Below are positions 23,700-31,658 of a DNA stretch of 36,151 bases, in pieces. Source of the DNA: Ilumatobacter sp. (lineage in GTDB: Bacteria > Actinomycetota > Acidimicrobiia > Acidimicrobiales > Ilumatobacteraceae); NCBI GenBank assembly GCA_013002175.1, contig JABDKP010000084.1, positions 1 to 36,151 on the forward strand, in the 5' to 3' direction. Made by a program: the position numbers and the translations under genes. Positions within the stretch are counted from its first letter, which is position 1. Each line of letters opens with the position of its first letter. The notes beneath the pieces were generated by a model. That model searched no databases, was not told the origin of the DNA, and saw only the letters and a program-made list of their open reading frames with translations.

Positions 23700-24305
23700 A
23701 TGATCCTCCCGCGTGCACAACAACCGGCCGGCTCACCACACCCCACGCGGGGGTCGGGCCGGACACGTCGGTCCTCGACGCGTCAGATGTTCGGACTCGC
23801 TGCCGTCGTCGGCGTCGTGCTGGCCGGCTGCTCCAAGAATGCGGGCATCTCGGCCGAGAAGGTGATCGTCGAGGAACTCCAGGAGAACATCGGGCTCGGC
23901 ACGCTCGACCCCGAGTGTGGCCAGCCGGAGGCGTACGTGGCGGGCGAGACGTTCACGTGTACCGCAGCGACCGAGGACGGCCGCGTGATCGAGTTCTTCG
24001 GCGAGATGAGCGACGCAGACACGTTCAACATCGTCACCAGCAACCTGCTGACTGCGGAGGACGTCGACGCGGTGCGGGCGGCGGCCGCCGAGGCGCTCGG
24101 GCCCGAGGTCGGTGCGACGATCGACCCCGCCGCGATCGTGTGCCCGTACGAGATCATCCTGCTCGACGAGACCGGCGACTTCACCTGCGAGATCACCGAC
24201 GCCTCGAGCGGCGACGTCTATGCGCTCGTCGTCAGCACCGGGGGGATCGAGCCTGGCGTCGGAGTCCGCAAACTCGACTTCGAGATCACCGAGCAGCTGC
24301 GCTGA
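23700..24305 (+). CDS. Lipoprotein with two DUF4333-like modules
   Basis: 201 residues. A charged N-region (RTRRSSTRQ), a hydrophobic core and lipobox LAGC (Cys44) predict export and lipid anchoring. The mature part has two similar units: about 50-110 (Cys73 and Cys87, ending GETFTC) and 120-195 (Cys148 and Cys163, ending TGDFTC). Each fits the C-P-x-G-x-F-x-C plan of DUF4333, an actinobacterial extracytoplasmic domain of unknown function, and each Cys pair may form a disulfide. The ATG at 23700 is in frame with the signal; a TTTGAT element lies upstream, but a -10 box is not convincing. The gene is divergent from the MFE-2-type SDR and converges with the GH65 gene. Confidence 0.75.
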   Translation: MILPRAQQPAGSPHPTRGSGRTRRSSTRQMFGLAAVVGVVLAGCSKNAGISAEKVIVEELQENIGLGTLDPECGQPEAYVAGETFTCTAATEDGRVIEFFGEMSDADTFNIVTSNLLTAEDVDAVRAAAAEALGPEVGATIDPAAIVCPYEIILLDETGDFTCEITDASSGDVYALVVSTGGIEPGVGVRKLDFEITEQLR

Positions 24306-24317
24306 CCCGACGTGCAG

Positions 24318-24332
24318 GCCCCCGCTCGGGGC
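24318..24332. terminator. Possible bidirectional hairpin between convergent genes
   Basis: GCCCC-CGCTC-GGGGC forms a 5-bp stem in the 29-base gap between the lipoprotein and GH65 stops. It is short and has no T-run, so support is weak. Confidence 0.25.
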
Positions 24333-24334
24333 TG

Positions 24335-26710
24335 TCAGGACTGCGACGGGATGTGGATCGGCTCGTCGGCGGTGAGCACGAGCCGACGCTCGCCGATGCC
24401 GATCGGGATGCCGATGCCGTCGACCAGCGTCAAGGTGCAGCCGTCGTGGTCGAGGTCGACCCGCATCCTCGATCCGTGTCGGATCAGCTGGAACGTGATC
24501 CCCTCGAACGCCTGCGGCAGACGCGGTGAGAACTCGAGCCGGTCGCCGCGCTCGGCCATCCCGGCAAAACCGTGGACGACGCCGGCCCACACACCGCCGG
24601 CCGACGCGATGTGTACCCCGTCGGAGGTGTTGCCGTGGGAGTCGCACAGGTCGAGATACAGCGCGCGGTTGAAGTAGTCGACCGCGAGCTCCTCGTAGCC
24701 GACCGCCGACGCGACGATCGCCTGGACGCACGCCGACAGTGACGAGTCGCCGGTGGTGATCGGGTCGTAGTAGTCGAAGTTGCGCCGCTTCTGCTCCTCG
24801 GAGAACCGCTCGCTGCGGAGGAACATCGCGAGCACGACATCGGCCTGCTTCAGCACCTGGTGCCGGTAGATCACCAGCGGGTGGAAGTGCAGCAGCAGTG
24901 GATACTTGTCGTGCGGCGTGCCCTCCCAGTCCCACGGTTCGAGATCGAGGAACTCGGAGTCCTGCGGGTGGATCTCGAGTTCCTCGTCGAACGGGATGAA
25001 CATCGCGTCCGCGGCGCGGTCCCACGCCTCGAGTTCCTCGACCCGCAGCCCGGTCGACCGGCAGACGTGGTCGAACATGTCGCGGTTCCATTCGGCGAGG
25101 AAGCGCACGGTACGGGCGGCGTAGCGGAGGTTGAACTGCGCCATCATGTTCGTGTACGTGTTGTCGTTGACGACCGTCGTGTACTCGTCGGGCCCCGTCA
25201 CCCGGTGGATGTGGAACGCCCGCGAACCGTTCGGCGAGTAGAAGCCGAGGTCGGCCCACAGCCGCGCCGTCTCGACGAGGATCTCCGCACCTTCGTGGGC
25301 CAGGAACTCGACGTCGCCGGTCGCCTCCAGGTAGCGCCGCAGCGCGAACGCGACCGCTGCGTTGATGTGGTACTGCGCCGTGCCGGCGGCGTAGTAGGCC
25401 GAGGCTTCCTCGCCGTTGATCGTGCGCCACGGGTACAGCGCACCCTGCTCACTGAGGATCGCCGCCCGCTCGCGGGCGGCCGGGAGCAGCTTCCAGCGGA
25501 AGCGGACCATCTTGCGCGCCGCCTCCGGATCGGTGTACGCGAGGAACGGCAGCACGTAGACCTCGGTGTCCCAGAAGTAGTGCCCGTCGTAGCCCCCGCC
25601 GGTCACGGCCTTGGCCGCGATGCCCTGCTCGTGCGTGCGCGCCGAGGCCTGGGCGAGCTGGAACAGGTTCCAGCGGATGGCCTGCTGGGCGCTGTCGTTG
25701 CCGTGGAGCTCGATGTCGGCGCGTTCCCAGTAGTCGTCCAGCCACGCCCGCTGTTCGACCGCCAGCTTCGTGCTGCCCTCGGCCTCCGCCCGTTCGAGCG
25801 TGCGCGCGCACCGGTCGGCCAACTCCTCGGCCGGCACCCCGCGTGACGTGTGGTACGACACGTACTTCGTGATCCGGACCGTCTCGCCGGCGGCCGGGTG
25901 GGCGCTGATGACGGTCTTGGCCAGATCGTCGCCGAGCGAGGTCTCGATGTGGGTCTCGCAGGTGGCCTCCACGTCGTGCCAGTACCCGCAGGCGAGCGTC
26001 ATCTTGCTGTTGTTGCAGCGGTAGCCGAGCACGACGCTGCCCTCCTCGCGCCGCTGGAGCCGCGGGATCAGCACCCGGTCGGCGAACTTGCGGGCCTTGC
26101 GCGGATCCTTGCCCTCGCCGAGGGCGGCAGCCCGCACGTGGTACTCGTCCTCGCCGTCCTGGCGGTTCATCAGCTGCGACGAGATCACGATCGGTGCTGC
26201 GCGATCGAGCATCGTGACCTCGAACGTCAGCATCGCGAGGTGGCGGTGCACGAAGCTGACCATCCGCGTCGACCTGACCCGGACGCGTTTGCCCGACGGC
26301 GTGCGCCACAGCAGGTCGCGCGTCAGCAGGCCGGTGCGGAAGTCGACCGAGCGTTCGTACTCGCTGAGATCGGCGGTGTCGAGCAGCAGGGGCTCGTCGT
26401 CGACGTACAGCTTCATCAGCTTGGCGTCGGGCACGTTGACGATCGTCTGGCCGGTGGTGGCGAAGCCGTACGCGTCCTCGGCGTGCTGGATCTGCCACGT
26501 CTCGTGGAACCCATTGAGATAGGTGCCGTGCGAGTGCGCGTTGCGGCCCTCCTCGGGGTTGGCGCGCATGCCGAGGTAACCGTTGCCGAGGGCGAAGATC
26601 GTCTCGGTGTGGCCGAGGTCGTCGTCGCAGTACTCCGTCTCGACGAGGCGCCACGGTTCCACGGGGAAGCGGTGCGGTGGGAGGCCGGTCGGTGCCGGTT
26701 CGCGGATCAT
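24335..26710 (-). CDS. GH65 glycoside phosphorylase (kojibiose/trehalose/maltose phosphorylase-like)
   Basis: 791 residues, usual GH65 length. N-terminal beta-sandwich ~15-280, helical linker, (alpha/alpha)6 barrel ~340-700, small C-terminal beta domain. HYFWDTEVYVLPF (377-389) is the family signature; the acid catalyst is Glu509 in VTGPDEY. KQADVVLAMF and TTGDSSLSACVQ form the phosphate site; the usual TH-x-SSLS reads TGDSSLS, so the phosphate loop is slightly atypical. Inverting phosphorolysis of an alpha-glucoside would give beta-glucose 1-phosphate. Substrate (trehalose, kojibiose, maltose or nigerose) is not readable. Its ATG overlaps the stop of the beta-PGM gene (ATGA), so product transfer is direct. 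A neighbouring pair Rv3400/Rv3401 in M. tuberculosis appears to be the same arrangement. No sugar importer is adjacent. Confidence 0.88.
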   Translation of the reverse strand: MIREPAPTGLPPHRFPVEPWRLVETEYCDDDLGHTETIFALGNGYLGMRANPEEGRNAHSHGTYLNGFHETWQIQHAEDAYGFATTGQTIVNVPDAKLMKLYVDDEPLLLDTADLSEYERSVDFRTGLLTRDLLWRTPSGKRVRVRSTRMVSFVHRHLAMLTFEVTMLDRAAPIVISSQLMNRQDGEDEYHVRAAALGEGKDPRKARKFADRVLIPRLQRREEGSVVLGYRCNNSKMTLACGYWHDVEATCETHIETSLGDDLAKTVISAHPAAGETVRITKYVSYHTSRGVPAEELADRCARTLERAEAEGSTKLAVEQRAWLDDYWERADIELHGNDSAQQAIRWNLFQLAQASARTHEQGIAAKAVTGGGYDGHYFWDTEVYVLPFLAYTDPEAARKMVRFRWKLLPAARERAAILSEQGALYPWRTINGEEASAYYAAGTAQYHINAAVAFALRRYLEATGDVEFLAHEGAEILVETARLWADLGFYSPNGSRAFHIHRVTGPDEYTTVVNDNTYTNMMAQFNLRYAARTVRFLAEWNRDMFDHVCRSTGLRVEELEAWDRAADAMFIPFDEELEIHPQDSEFLDLEPWDWEGTPHDKYPLLLHFHPLVIYRHQVLKQADVVLAMFLRSERFSEEQKRRNFDYYDPITTGDSSLSACVQAIVASAVGYEELAVDYFNRALYLDLCDSHGNTSDGVHIASAGGVWAGVVHGFAGMAERGDRLEFSPRLPQAFEGITFQLIRHGSRMRVDLDHDGCTLTLVDGIGIPIGIGERRLVLTADEPIHIPSQS

Positions 26711-27447
26711 CGATCGCCACCTGCTGCATCGGGGCCGTCCAGCAGTTCGGACAGGTCGCCGACGACGAACGTCGCGCCGTGGGCGAGCAGCTCGTCGACG
26801 CCGGCGCCGCGGTCGACGCCGATGACGACGGCGAAGTTGCCGGCCGCACCGGCCGCGACGCCCGACGTGGCGTCCTCGACGACGACGGTGCGCGCCGGGT
26901 CGACGCCGAGCCGTTCGGCGCCGAGGAGGTACGCGGCGGGGGCCGGCTTGCCAGGCAGGCCCGCGTCGGCTGCGACCACGCCGTCGATCACGACGTCGAA
27001 GCGCTCGCGCAATCCGGCCGCGCGCAGCACGGTGTCGGCGTTCTTCGACGACGAGACGATCGCGCTCGGCACGCCGATGGCGGCGAGCAGCTCGAGCGTC
27101 TGCTGCGACCCGGGAAACGTCTCGATGCCGTCGCGCTCGAGGATCTCGTTGAAGACGTCGTTCTTGCGGTTGCCCATCGCGCACACCGTCCCCGTTCCGG
27201 GCGCATCGCCGGGGTCGCCCTCGGGCAACGTGACGTCGCGTGACGCGAGGAACGACCTGACGCCGTCGTAACGCGGCTTGCCGTCGACGTAGGTGAGGTA
27301 GTCGTCCTGCGTGAAGCCGTAGTCCGCGAACAGCTCTGCCCACGCATGCTCGTGGAGTTCGGCGGTGGGCGTGATCACGCCATCGAGATCGAACAGCACG
27401 CCGTCGTAGTCGCGCCAGTCGAAGTCGTGCGCCGATCGAGATCCCAC
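26707..27447 (-). CDS. Beta-phosphoglucomutase-like HAD hydrolase
   Basis: 246 residues of the HAD superfamily. Motif I is FDLDGVITPT, with nucleophile and acid/base Asp two residues apart; motif II is IVSSSKN; motif III Lys lies in GLPGKPAP; motif IV is VVVEDATSG. The cap domain with ELHEHAWAELF fits beta-phosphoglucomutase, which converts beta-glucose 1-phosphate to glucose 6-phosphate through a bisphosphate intermediate. The overlap with the GH65 gene strongly supports this over a generic phosphatase. GTG 27447 is six bases after TAGATT. The two genes form an operon with this one first. Confidence 0.87.
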   Translation of the reverse strand: MGSRSAHDFDWRDYDGVLFDLDGVITPTAELHEHAWAELFADYGFTQDDYLTYVDGKPRYDGVRSFLASRDVTLPEGDPGDAPGTGTVCAMGNRKNDVFNEILERDGIETFPGSQQTLELLAAIGVPSAIVSSSKNADTVLRAAGLRERFDVVIDGVVAADAGLPGKPAPAAYLLGAERLGVDPARTVVVEDATSGVAAGAAGNFAVVIGVDRGAGVDELLAHGATFVVGDLSELLDGPDAAGGDR

Positions 27448-27453
27448 GGCACG

Positions 27454-27459
27454 AATCTA
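27454..27459 (-). promoter_or_regulatory. -10 box of beta-PGM/GH65 operon
   Basis: TAGATT, six bases before GTG 27447; likely leaderless. Confidence 0.5.
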
Positions 27460-27469
27460 GGCCGGGCGG

Positions 27470-29095
27470 TCAGTCGGAGTGTGCGACGGCGGCCGCCGTG
27501 AGCGCGCGGTAGTCGAGCTTGCCGTTGGCGGCGCGCCCCAATGAGGCGATCTCGACGATCCGTTTGGGGGCCTTGTAGCCGGCGAGGTGGGCCTTGACGT
27601 GGGCGATCAGCTCGGCGGGGTCGATGACCGCTCCGGGATGGGGCTGGACCAGCGCGTTGACCGCTTCGCCCCAACGATCGTCGGGAACGCCGACGACGGC
27701 CGCATCGTCGACCGTGGGATGCAGCTTGAGGCATTCCTCGACCTCTTCGGGATACACCTTCTCGCCGCCGGTGTTGATGCATTGGCTGCCGCGCCCGAGC
27801 AGGGTGACGGTGCCGTCGGCCTCGACCGTCGCGTAGTCGCCGGGGATCGAGTAGCGGTGGCCGTCGATCGTCACGAACGTCTGGGCCGACTTCGCCTCGT
27901 CCCGGTAGTACCCGATCGGAGTCCGCCCGCGCAGTGCGACCCGGCCCCGCTCGCCCGAGCCCGGCACGACGTCGCGGCCGTCGTCGGTGATGATCCGGGT
28001 GTCGCTGCCGATCTCGAACTTCGCGGTGTCGCCGCCCGACTCGGCCGTCGTCGTGTTCGTCGCCATCCCGATCGCCTCGCTCGAACCCAGCGAGTCGACC
28101 ATGATCAGCCGGTCGTTGTGGCGCAGCAGGCCGGCCTTGGTCTCCTTCGACCAGATCACGCCGGACGACACGATCACCCGGAGCGACGAGATGTCCCAGC
28201 GGCCCGGTTCCGCATCGAGTGCCCGCACGATCGGCTTCGCGAACGCGTCACCGACGATCGAGGTGGAATTGATCCGGTACTGCTCGATCGTCGACAGGAA
28301 TTCGGCCGCGTCGAAGTGCCACCCGGCCATCGTGGTGACGCTGCCGCCGATCATCAGGTTGCTGATCGCGTTGAACAGCCCGGTCCCGTGCATCAGCGGC
28401 GCGCCGGGCATGTTGCGCGGGCCCGGCTTCGCGAGCCGGTCGGCGTGCGCGTCGAGATCCTGCTCGGGTGGCAGCCGCCGTTTGTTGTTTGCGTCGAGGA
28501 CGCCGAACAGGTCGTCCTGGCGCCACATCACGCCCTTCGGCATCCCGGTCGTGCCGCCGGTGTAGAGCAGCAGCAGATGGTCGCCCGAGCGGCCCCACGG
28601 ACCGGACACGTCGTCGTCGGTGGCCGCACCGGCGGCCGCCTCCTCGTACGGCGTCGCCCAGTCGGGGCAGGCGCCGTGGCCGTCGTCGACCCAGAACCAG
28701 GTGCGCACCCGCGGGACACGGTCGCGGATCGCGGCGCACTGCTCGGCGAACGCCCCGTGGAACACGACGGCGGTGACGTCGCCGTTGTCCCACAGGTAGA
28801 CGAGCTCGTCGGCGGCGTACCGGTAGTTCGTGTTGACGGTGGCGCAGCCGGCCTTGAACGCGGCGAACGTCGATTCGAGGTACTCCGGGCAGTTGTAGAG
28901 GTACTGCGCGACCTTGTCCTGCTCGGCGGCGCCGGGTGTGGCCAGCAGCGTGGCCGCCAGCCCGTTCGCCCGCCGGTTCGTCTCCGCCCACGTGATCGCG
29001 CGGTCACCCTGCTGCTGCGCGAGGGCGTCCGGCAGCTGACGCGCGACGTTCTCCCACACGTCTGCGAAGTTCCAGCCGGTCGGCGACGTGGTCAC
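27470..29095 (-). CDS. Acyl-CoA synthetase (FadD-like, ANL superfamily)
   Basis: 541 residues. The AMP-binding P-loop YTGGTTGMPKG (178-188), the SSEAIGMATNTT block and GDYATVEADG with Asp for the ribose, followed by GRGSQCINTGGEKVYPEEVE and the near-C-terminal Lys in GRAANGKLDY, make a complete adenylate-forming ligase. It activates a carboxylic acid with ATP and CoA. GGTTGMPKGVMWR resembles the FadD19-type steroid/long-chain ligases of mycobacteria as I recall; the actual acid is not readable. GTG 29095 has TACCGT seven bases upstream; the frame extends to 29227, but that part is upstream of the promoter. It is divergent from the APH-type kinase gene. Confidence 0.88.
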   Translation of the reverse strand: MTTSPTGWNFADVWENVARQLPDALAQQQGDRAITWAETNRRANGLAATLLATPGAAEQDKVAQYLYNCPEYLESTFAAFKAGCATVNTNYRYAADELVYLWDNGDVTAVVFHGAFAEQCAAIRDRVPRVRTWFWVDDGHGACPDWATPYEEAAAGAATDDDVSGPWGRSGDHLLLLYTGGTTGMPKGVMWRQDDLFGVLDANNKRRLPPEQDLDAHADRLAKPGPRNMPGAPLMHGTGLFNAISNLMIGGSVTTMAGWHFDAAEFLSTIEQYRINSTSIVGDAFAKPIVRALDAEPGRWDISSLRVIVSSGVIWSKETKAGLLRHNDRLIMVDSLGSSEAIGMATNTTTAESGGDTAKFEIGSDTRIITDDGRDVVPGSGERGRVALRGRTPIGYYRDEAKSAQTFVTIDGHRYSIPGDYATVEADGTVTLLGRGSQCINTGGEKVYPEEVEECLKLHPTVDDAAVVGVPDDRWGEAVNALVQPHPGAVIDPAELIAHVKAHLAGYKAPKRIVEIASLGRAANGKLDYRALTAAAVAHSD

Positions 29096-29102
29096 CGGCA
29101 GG

Positions 29103-29108
29103 ACGGTA
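29103..29108 (-). promoter_or_regulatory. -10 box of acyl-CoA synthetase gene
   Basis: TACCGT, seven bases before GTG 29095. Confidence 0.45.
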
Positions 29109-29165
29109 GCGCTCGGGTCCGCCGATCGCTGACCGGTCCGCTGCCTGGGTCGGCCTCCACAGTGA

Positions 29166-29171
29166 CAGACT
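29166..29171 (+). promoter_or_regulatory. Possible -10 box of phosphotransferase gene
   Basis: CAGACT, six bases before GTG 29178; same variant as at 17701. Confidence 0.35.
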
Positions 29172-29177
29172 GGCCGC

Positions 29178-30047
29178 GTGCAGGGTCCGACGACGCGTTT
29201 CGACAGCCTGTTGGCGCGTGGCAACACGTCCGACGTCTACGCCGTCGGCGCCGATGCGGTGGTGAAGGTGCCGCGTCCCGGTGTCCCCGTGCACTGGACG
29301 GACGTCGAGGCGGAGCTGGCGAGCGCTGCCCATGACCTGGGGTTGCCGACGCCGATGGTGCTCGACGTCATCGACGTCGCGGGCCGCCGGTCGATCGTGT
29401 TCGAGCGCGTCGAGGGCCCGTCGATGGCAGAGGAGCTCGTCGCCTCTCCCCAGCGGTGCGACGAGATGGCCCGCTCGATGGCGGCCGTTCAGACCGACTT
29501 CCACCGGGCGATCGCGCCCGACTCGATGCCGACGGTCGCCGATCGCGTGTCGGAGAAGATCGCCGGTGCCGACGAACTCGGTGTCGACGAGCGCGCGTCG
29601 GCGTCCGAATTGCTCGGCGGCCTCGACGGCGGCACGTCGATCTGTCACGGCGACGTCCACCCGGGCAACATCCTGGTCGGCGCACAGGGGCTGATGGTGA
29701 TCGACTGGTTCGACGCGGCCGCCGGACCGCCGATCGCCGACATCGTCCGCTCGTCGCTGCTGCTGCGCCTGGCCGGCCGTCCGCCGGCTGTGCCGTCGTA
29801 TCTGGTCGATGTGCCCGCGGCCACGCTCGAGCGCTTCCATGCGACGTACCTGCAGCAGATGCTGCCGGTGCTGCTCGACGATCCCGGGGTGACGCTGACC
29901 TGGGAGGTCGTGCGGTCGGTCGCGAGGTTGTCGGAGAAGCTCGATGCCGGTGCGGCGGATCTGGTGGCCATCTGGCGGTCGCGGTGCGACGTCACCGGGG
30001 CGCCGGACACACCGCTCGCGAACCTGGTCTGCGGCGGGTCGGGCTGA
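29178..30047 (+). CDS. APH-family phosphotransferase
   Basis: 289 residues, a kinase fold of the aminoglycoside/choline kinase type. N-terminal lobe: GNTSDVYAVG (nucleotide loop), then VVKVPRP with the ATP-site Lys. C-lobe: CHGDVHPGNIL (catalytic Asp and Asn), then VIDWFDA (metal Asp). The substrate is unknown; such kinases may phosphorylate small alcohols, sugars or antibiotics, and this one need not confer resistance. The GTG at 29178 is the start. It faces the FadD-like gene divergently and converges with the IMPase-family gene, one base apart, so it is not part of either operon. Confidence 0.82.
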   Translation: MQGPTTRFDSLLARGNTSDVYAVGADAVVKVPRPGVPVHWTDVEAELASAAHDLGLPTPMVLDVIDVAGRRSIVFERVEGPSMAEELVASPQRCDEMARSMAAVQTDFHRAIAPDSMPTVADRVSEKIAGADELGVDERASASELLGGLDGGTSICHGDVHPGNILVGAQGLMVIDWFDAAAGPPIADIVRSSLLLRLAGRPPAVPSYLVDVPAATLERFHATYLQQMLPVLLDDPGVTLTWEVVRSVARLSEKLDAGAADLVAIWRSRCDVTGAPDTPLANLVCGGSG

Positions 30048-30048
30048 G

Positions 30049-30819
30049 TCAGAGCAGCGCGCGGAGTGCGTCGAACACACCCGGCGTGGTCACGACGGTC
30101 AGGTCGCCGTTGTCGTCGCCCGGGAACTCGACGCGGGCACCGGCCTCGGACGCGATGAATGCGCCTGCTGCGAGGTCCCACGGCTTGAGGTCGCGCTCGT
30201 AGTACGCGTCCAGCCGCCCGCACGCCACCCAGCACATCTGGAGGGCGGCGGACCCGAAGCTGCGGATGTCCCGCGCCGCAGGCAGGACGCGGCTGACGAC
30301 GTCGGCTTGTTCGACCCGCGTCGCCGCACGGTACGAGTAGCCGGTCCCGACGAGCGCATCGCCGAGTTCGCCGATGCCGGTCGGGGCGACCGGGTGGTCG
30401 CCGTTGCCGGCTCCGTGCCCGCGCGCTGCGGAGAACACCTCGCCGCGGAGGACGTCGCTGACCGCCCCGGCAACGACGACGCCGTCGAGTTCGGCCGCGA
30501 CGCTGACGGCGACGACAGGGAGGTCGTAGAGGAAGTTGACCGTTCCGTCGATCGGATCGATCACCCACGTGACGCCCGACGAGCCGGACCGCCTGGGGTA
30601 CTCCTCGCCGACGTACGACGACCCCGGCACGAGCGCGTCGAGCCGGCGCCGGATGTGTTGCTCGCTCCGGAGGTCGGTGGGCGTCACGATGTCGGTCGAC
30701 GTCGACTTCGTCTTCAACGCGGCGGCCCGGCCGACGACCTTGTGGACCAGCTCGGCTGCCTCCTGTGCGACGGTGCGGGCAGCGCGCTCGAGCTCGGCCG
30801 GTGGGGGAGCAGCGCTCAT
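30049..30819 (-). CDS. Inositol-monophosphatase-family phosphatase in the polyol operon
   Basis: 256 residues. Metal site: VGEEYP (Glu72/Glu73), WVIDPIDGTVNF (Asp88, Asp91, Gly92-Thr93, Asn95) and KPWDLAAG (Asp215). All are intact, so it should be an active Mg2+-dependent sugar/polyol monophosphatase. Its ATG overlaps the stop of the DeoR gene (ATGA), and it is the third gene of the operon after the polyol dehydrogenase and the regulator. Family members hydrolyse myo-inositol 1-phosphate, histidinol phosphate, fructose-1,6-bisphosphate or PAP; the operon suggests a polyol or ketose phosphate here, but this is inferred. Confidence 0.85.
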   Translation of the reverse strand: MSAAPPPAELERAARTVAQEAAELVHKVVGRAAALKTKSTSTDIVTPTDLRSEQHIRRRLDALVPGSSYVGEEYPRRSGSSGVTWVIDPIDGTVNFLYDLPVVAVSVAAELDGVVVAGAVSDVLRGEVFSAARGHGAGNGDHPVAPTGIGELGDALVGTGYSYRAATRVEQADVVSRVLPAARDIRSFGSAALQMCWVACGRLDAYYERDLKPWDLAAGAFIASEAGARVEFPGDDNGDLTVVTTPGVFDALRALL

Positions 30820-31640
30820 GCGGTGCGGACGGTGGGCACGACGGATTCGAGTGAACGCAGCATCGACTCGTCGACACCGGTGTCGGTGATCAGAACGTCG
30901 ATCGCCGACCAGTCCGCGAACTTCAGCAGTTGGTCGTTGTCGATCTTGGTGTGGTCGACGAGGGCGATCACCTTCCGGGCGCTGCGGATCATCGCCTGTT
31001 TCAGCATCGCCTCGTTGCGGTACGGCGTGGTCAGGCCGCGGGCGATCGACATCCCGTCGCAGCTGATGAACAGCACGTCGACGGTGAGCTGCTCGACTTC
31101 TGCGATCGCCTGGGCGTCGACGGTCGCCATCGTGTTCTTGCGCAGCTTGCCGCCGAGCATCATCACGTCGATCTGCTCGAAATCGGCGAGGACCTGGGCG
31201 TTGAGGATCGAGTTGGTGACGACGGTCAAGGCCCGGTCGCGCGGCAGCGCCTCGCAGAAGCGCGCGGTGGTGCTGCCGGAGTCGATCAGCAGCGAGCCGC
31301 TCGGCGGCACCTCCTCGGCCGCCAGCAGCCCGATCCGGCGCTTCTCGCCCTGTTGCGACGCGCCGCGCACCGACAGCAACGGCTCGAACCGCAGCCGCTC
31401 CCACGGGACGGCGCCGCCGTGGACCCGTCTCAGCACCTTGCGGGACTGCAACTCGGACAGGTCACGGCGGATCGTCTCGGTCGTCACGTTGAACCGTGTC
31501 GCCATCGCGCTCACGTCGACTCGGCCGTGGCGCATCGCGAGCGCGGCGATCTCGTCCTGGCGTTGCGACTGGAACAGGGGCCGATCAGCGTCGTCGGTAC
31601 CGGCGGCGCTTGTCTCGATCTCCGTCTCGATGTCGGCCAT
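30816..31640 (-). CDS. DeoR/GlpR-family transcriptional regulator
   Basis: 274 residues. The N-terminal helix-turn-helix (~26-80: QRQDEIAALAMRHGRVDVSAM, then FNVTTETIRRDLSELQ, ending KVLRRVHGGA) is the DeoR signature. The C-terminal sugar-phosphate-binding domain follows (LLIDSGSTTARF, VVTNSI, LGGKLRKNTMAT, ISCDGM, ALVDHTKI). A phosphorylated sugar is the usual inducer. The ATG at 31640 lies 18 bases after the stop of the polyol dehydrogenase gene and overlaps the IMPase-family gene. It probably represses this operon and the divergent importer; the direct repeat at 33202-33230 is the leading operator candidate. Confidence 0.9.
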   Translation of the reverse strand: MADIETEIETSAAGTDDADRPLFQSQRQDEIAALAMRHGRVDVSAMATRFNVTTETIRRDLSELQSRKVLRRVHGGAVPWERLRFEPLLSVRGASQQGEKRRIGLLAAEEVPPSGSLLIDSGSTTARFCEALPRDRALTVVTNSILNAQVLADFEQIDVMMLGGKLRKNTMATVDAQAIAEVEQLTVDVLFISCDGMSIARGLTTPYRNEAMLKQAMIRSARKVIALVDHTKIDNDQLLKFADWSAIDVLITDTGVDESMLRSLESVVPTVRTA

Positions 31641-31658
31641 TCCGGTCGCCCGTCTCCG

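Noticed and set aside
29178-30047. An antibiotic-resistance kinase.
   Set aside because: The APH fold is shared by many kinases of other small molecules; no mobile element or resistance gene context is present.
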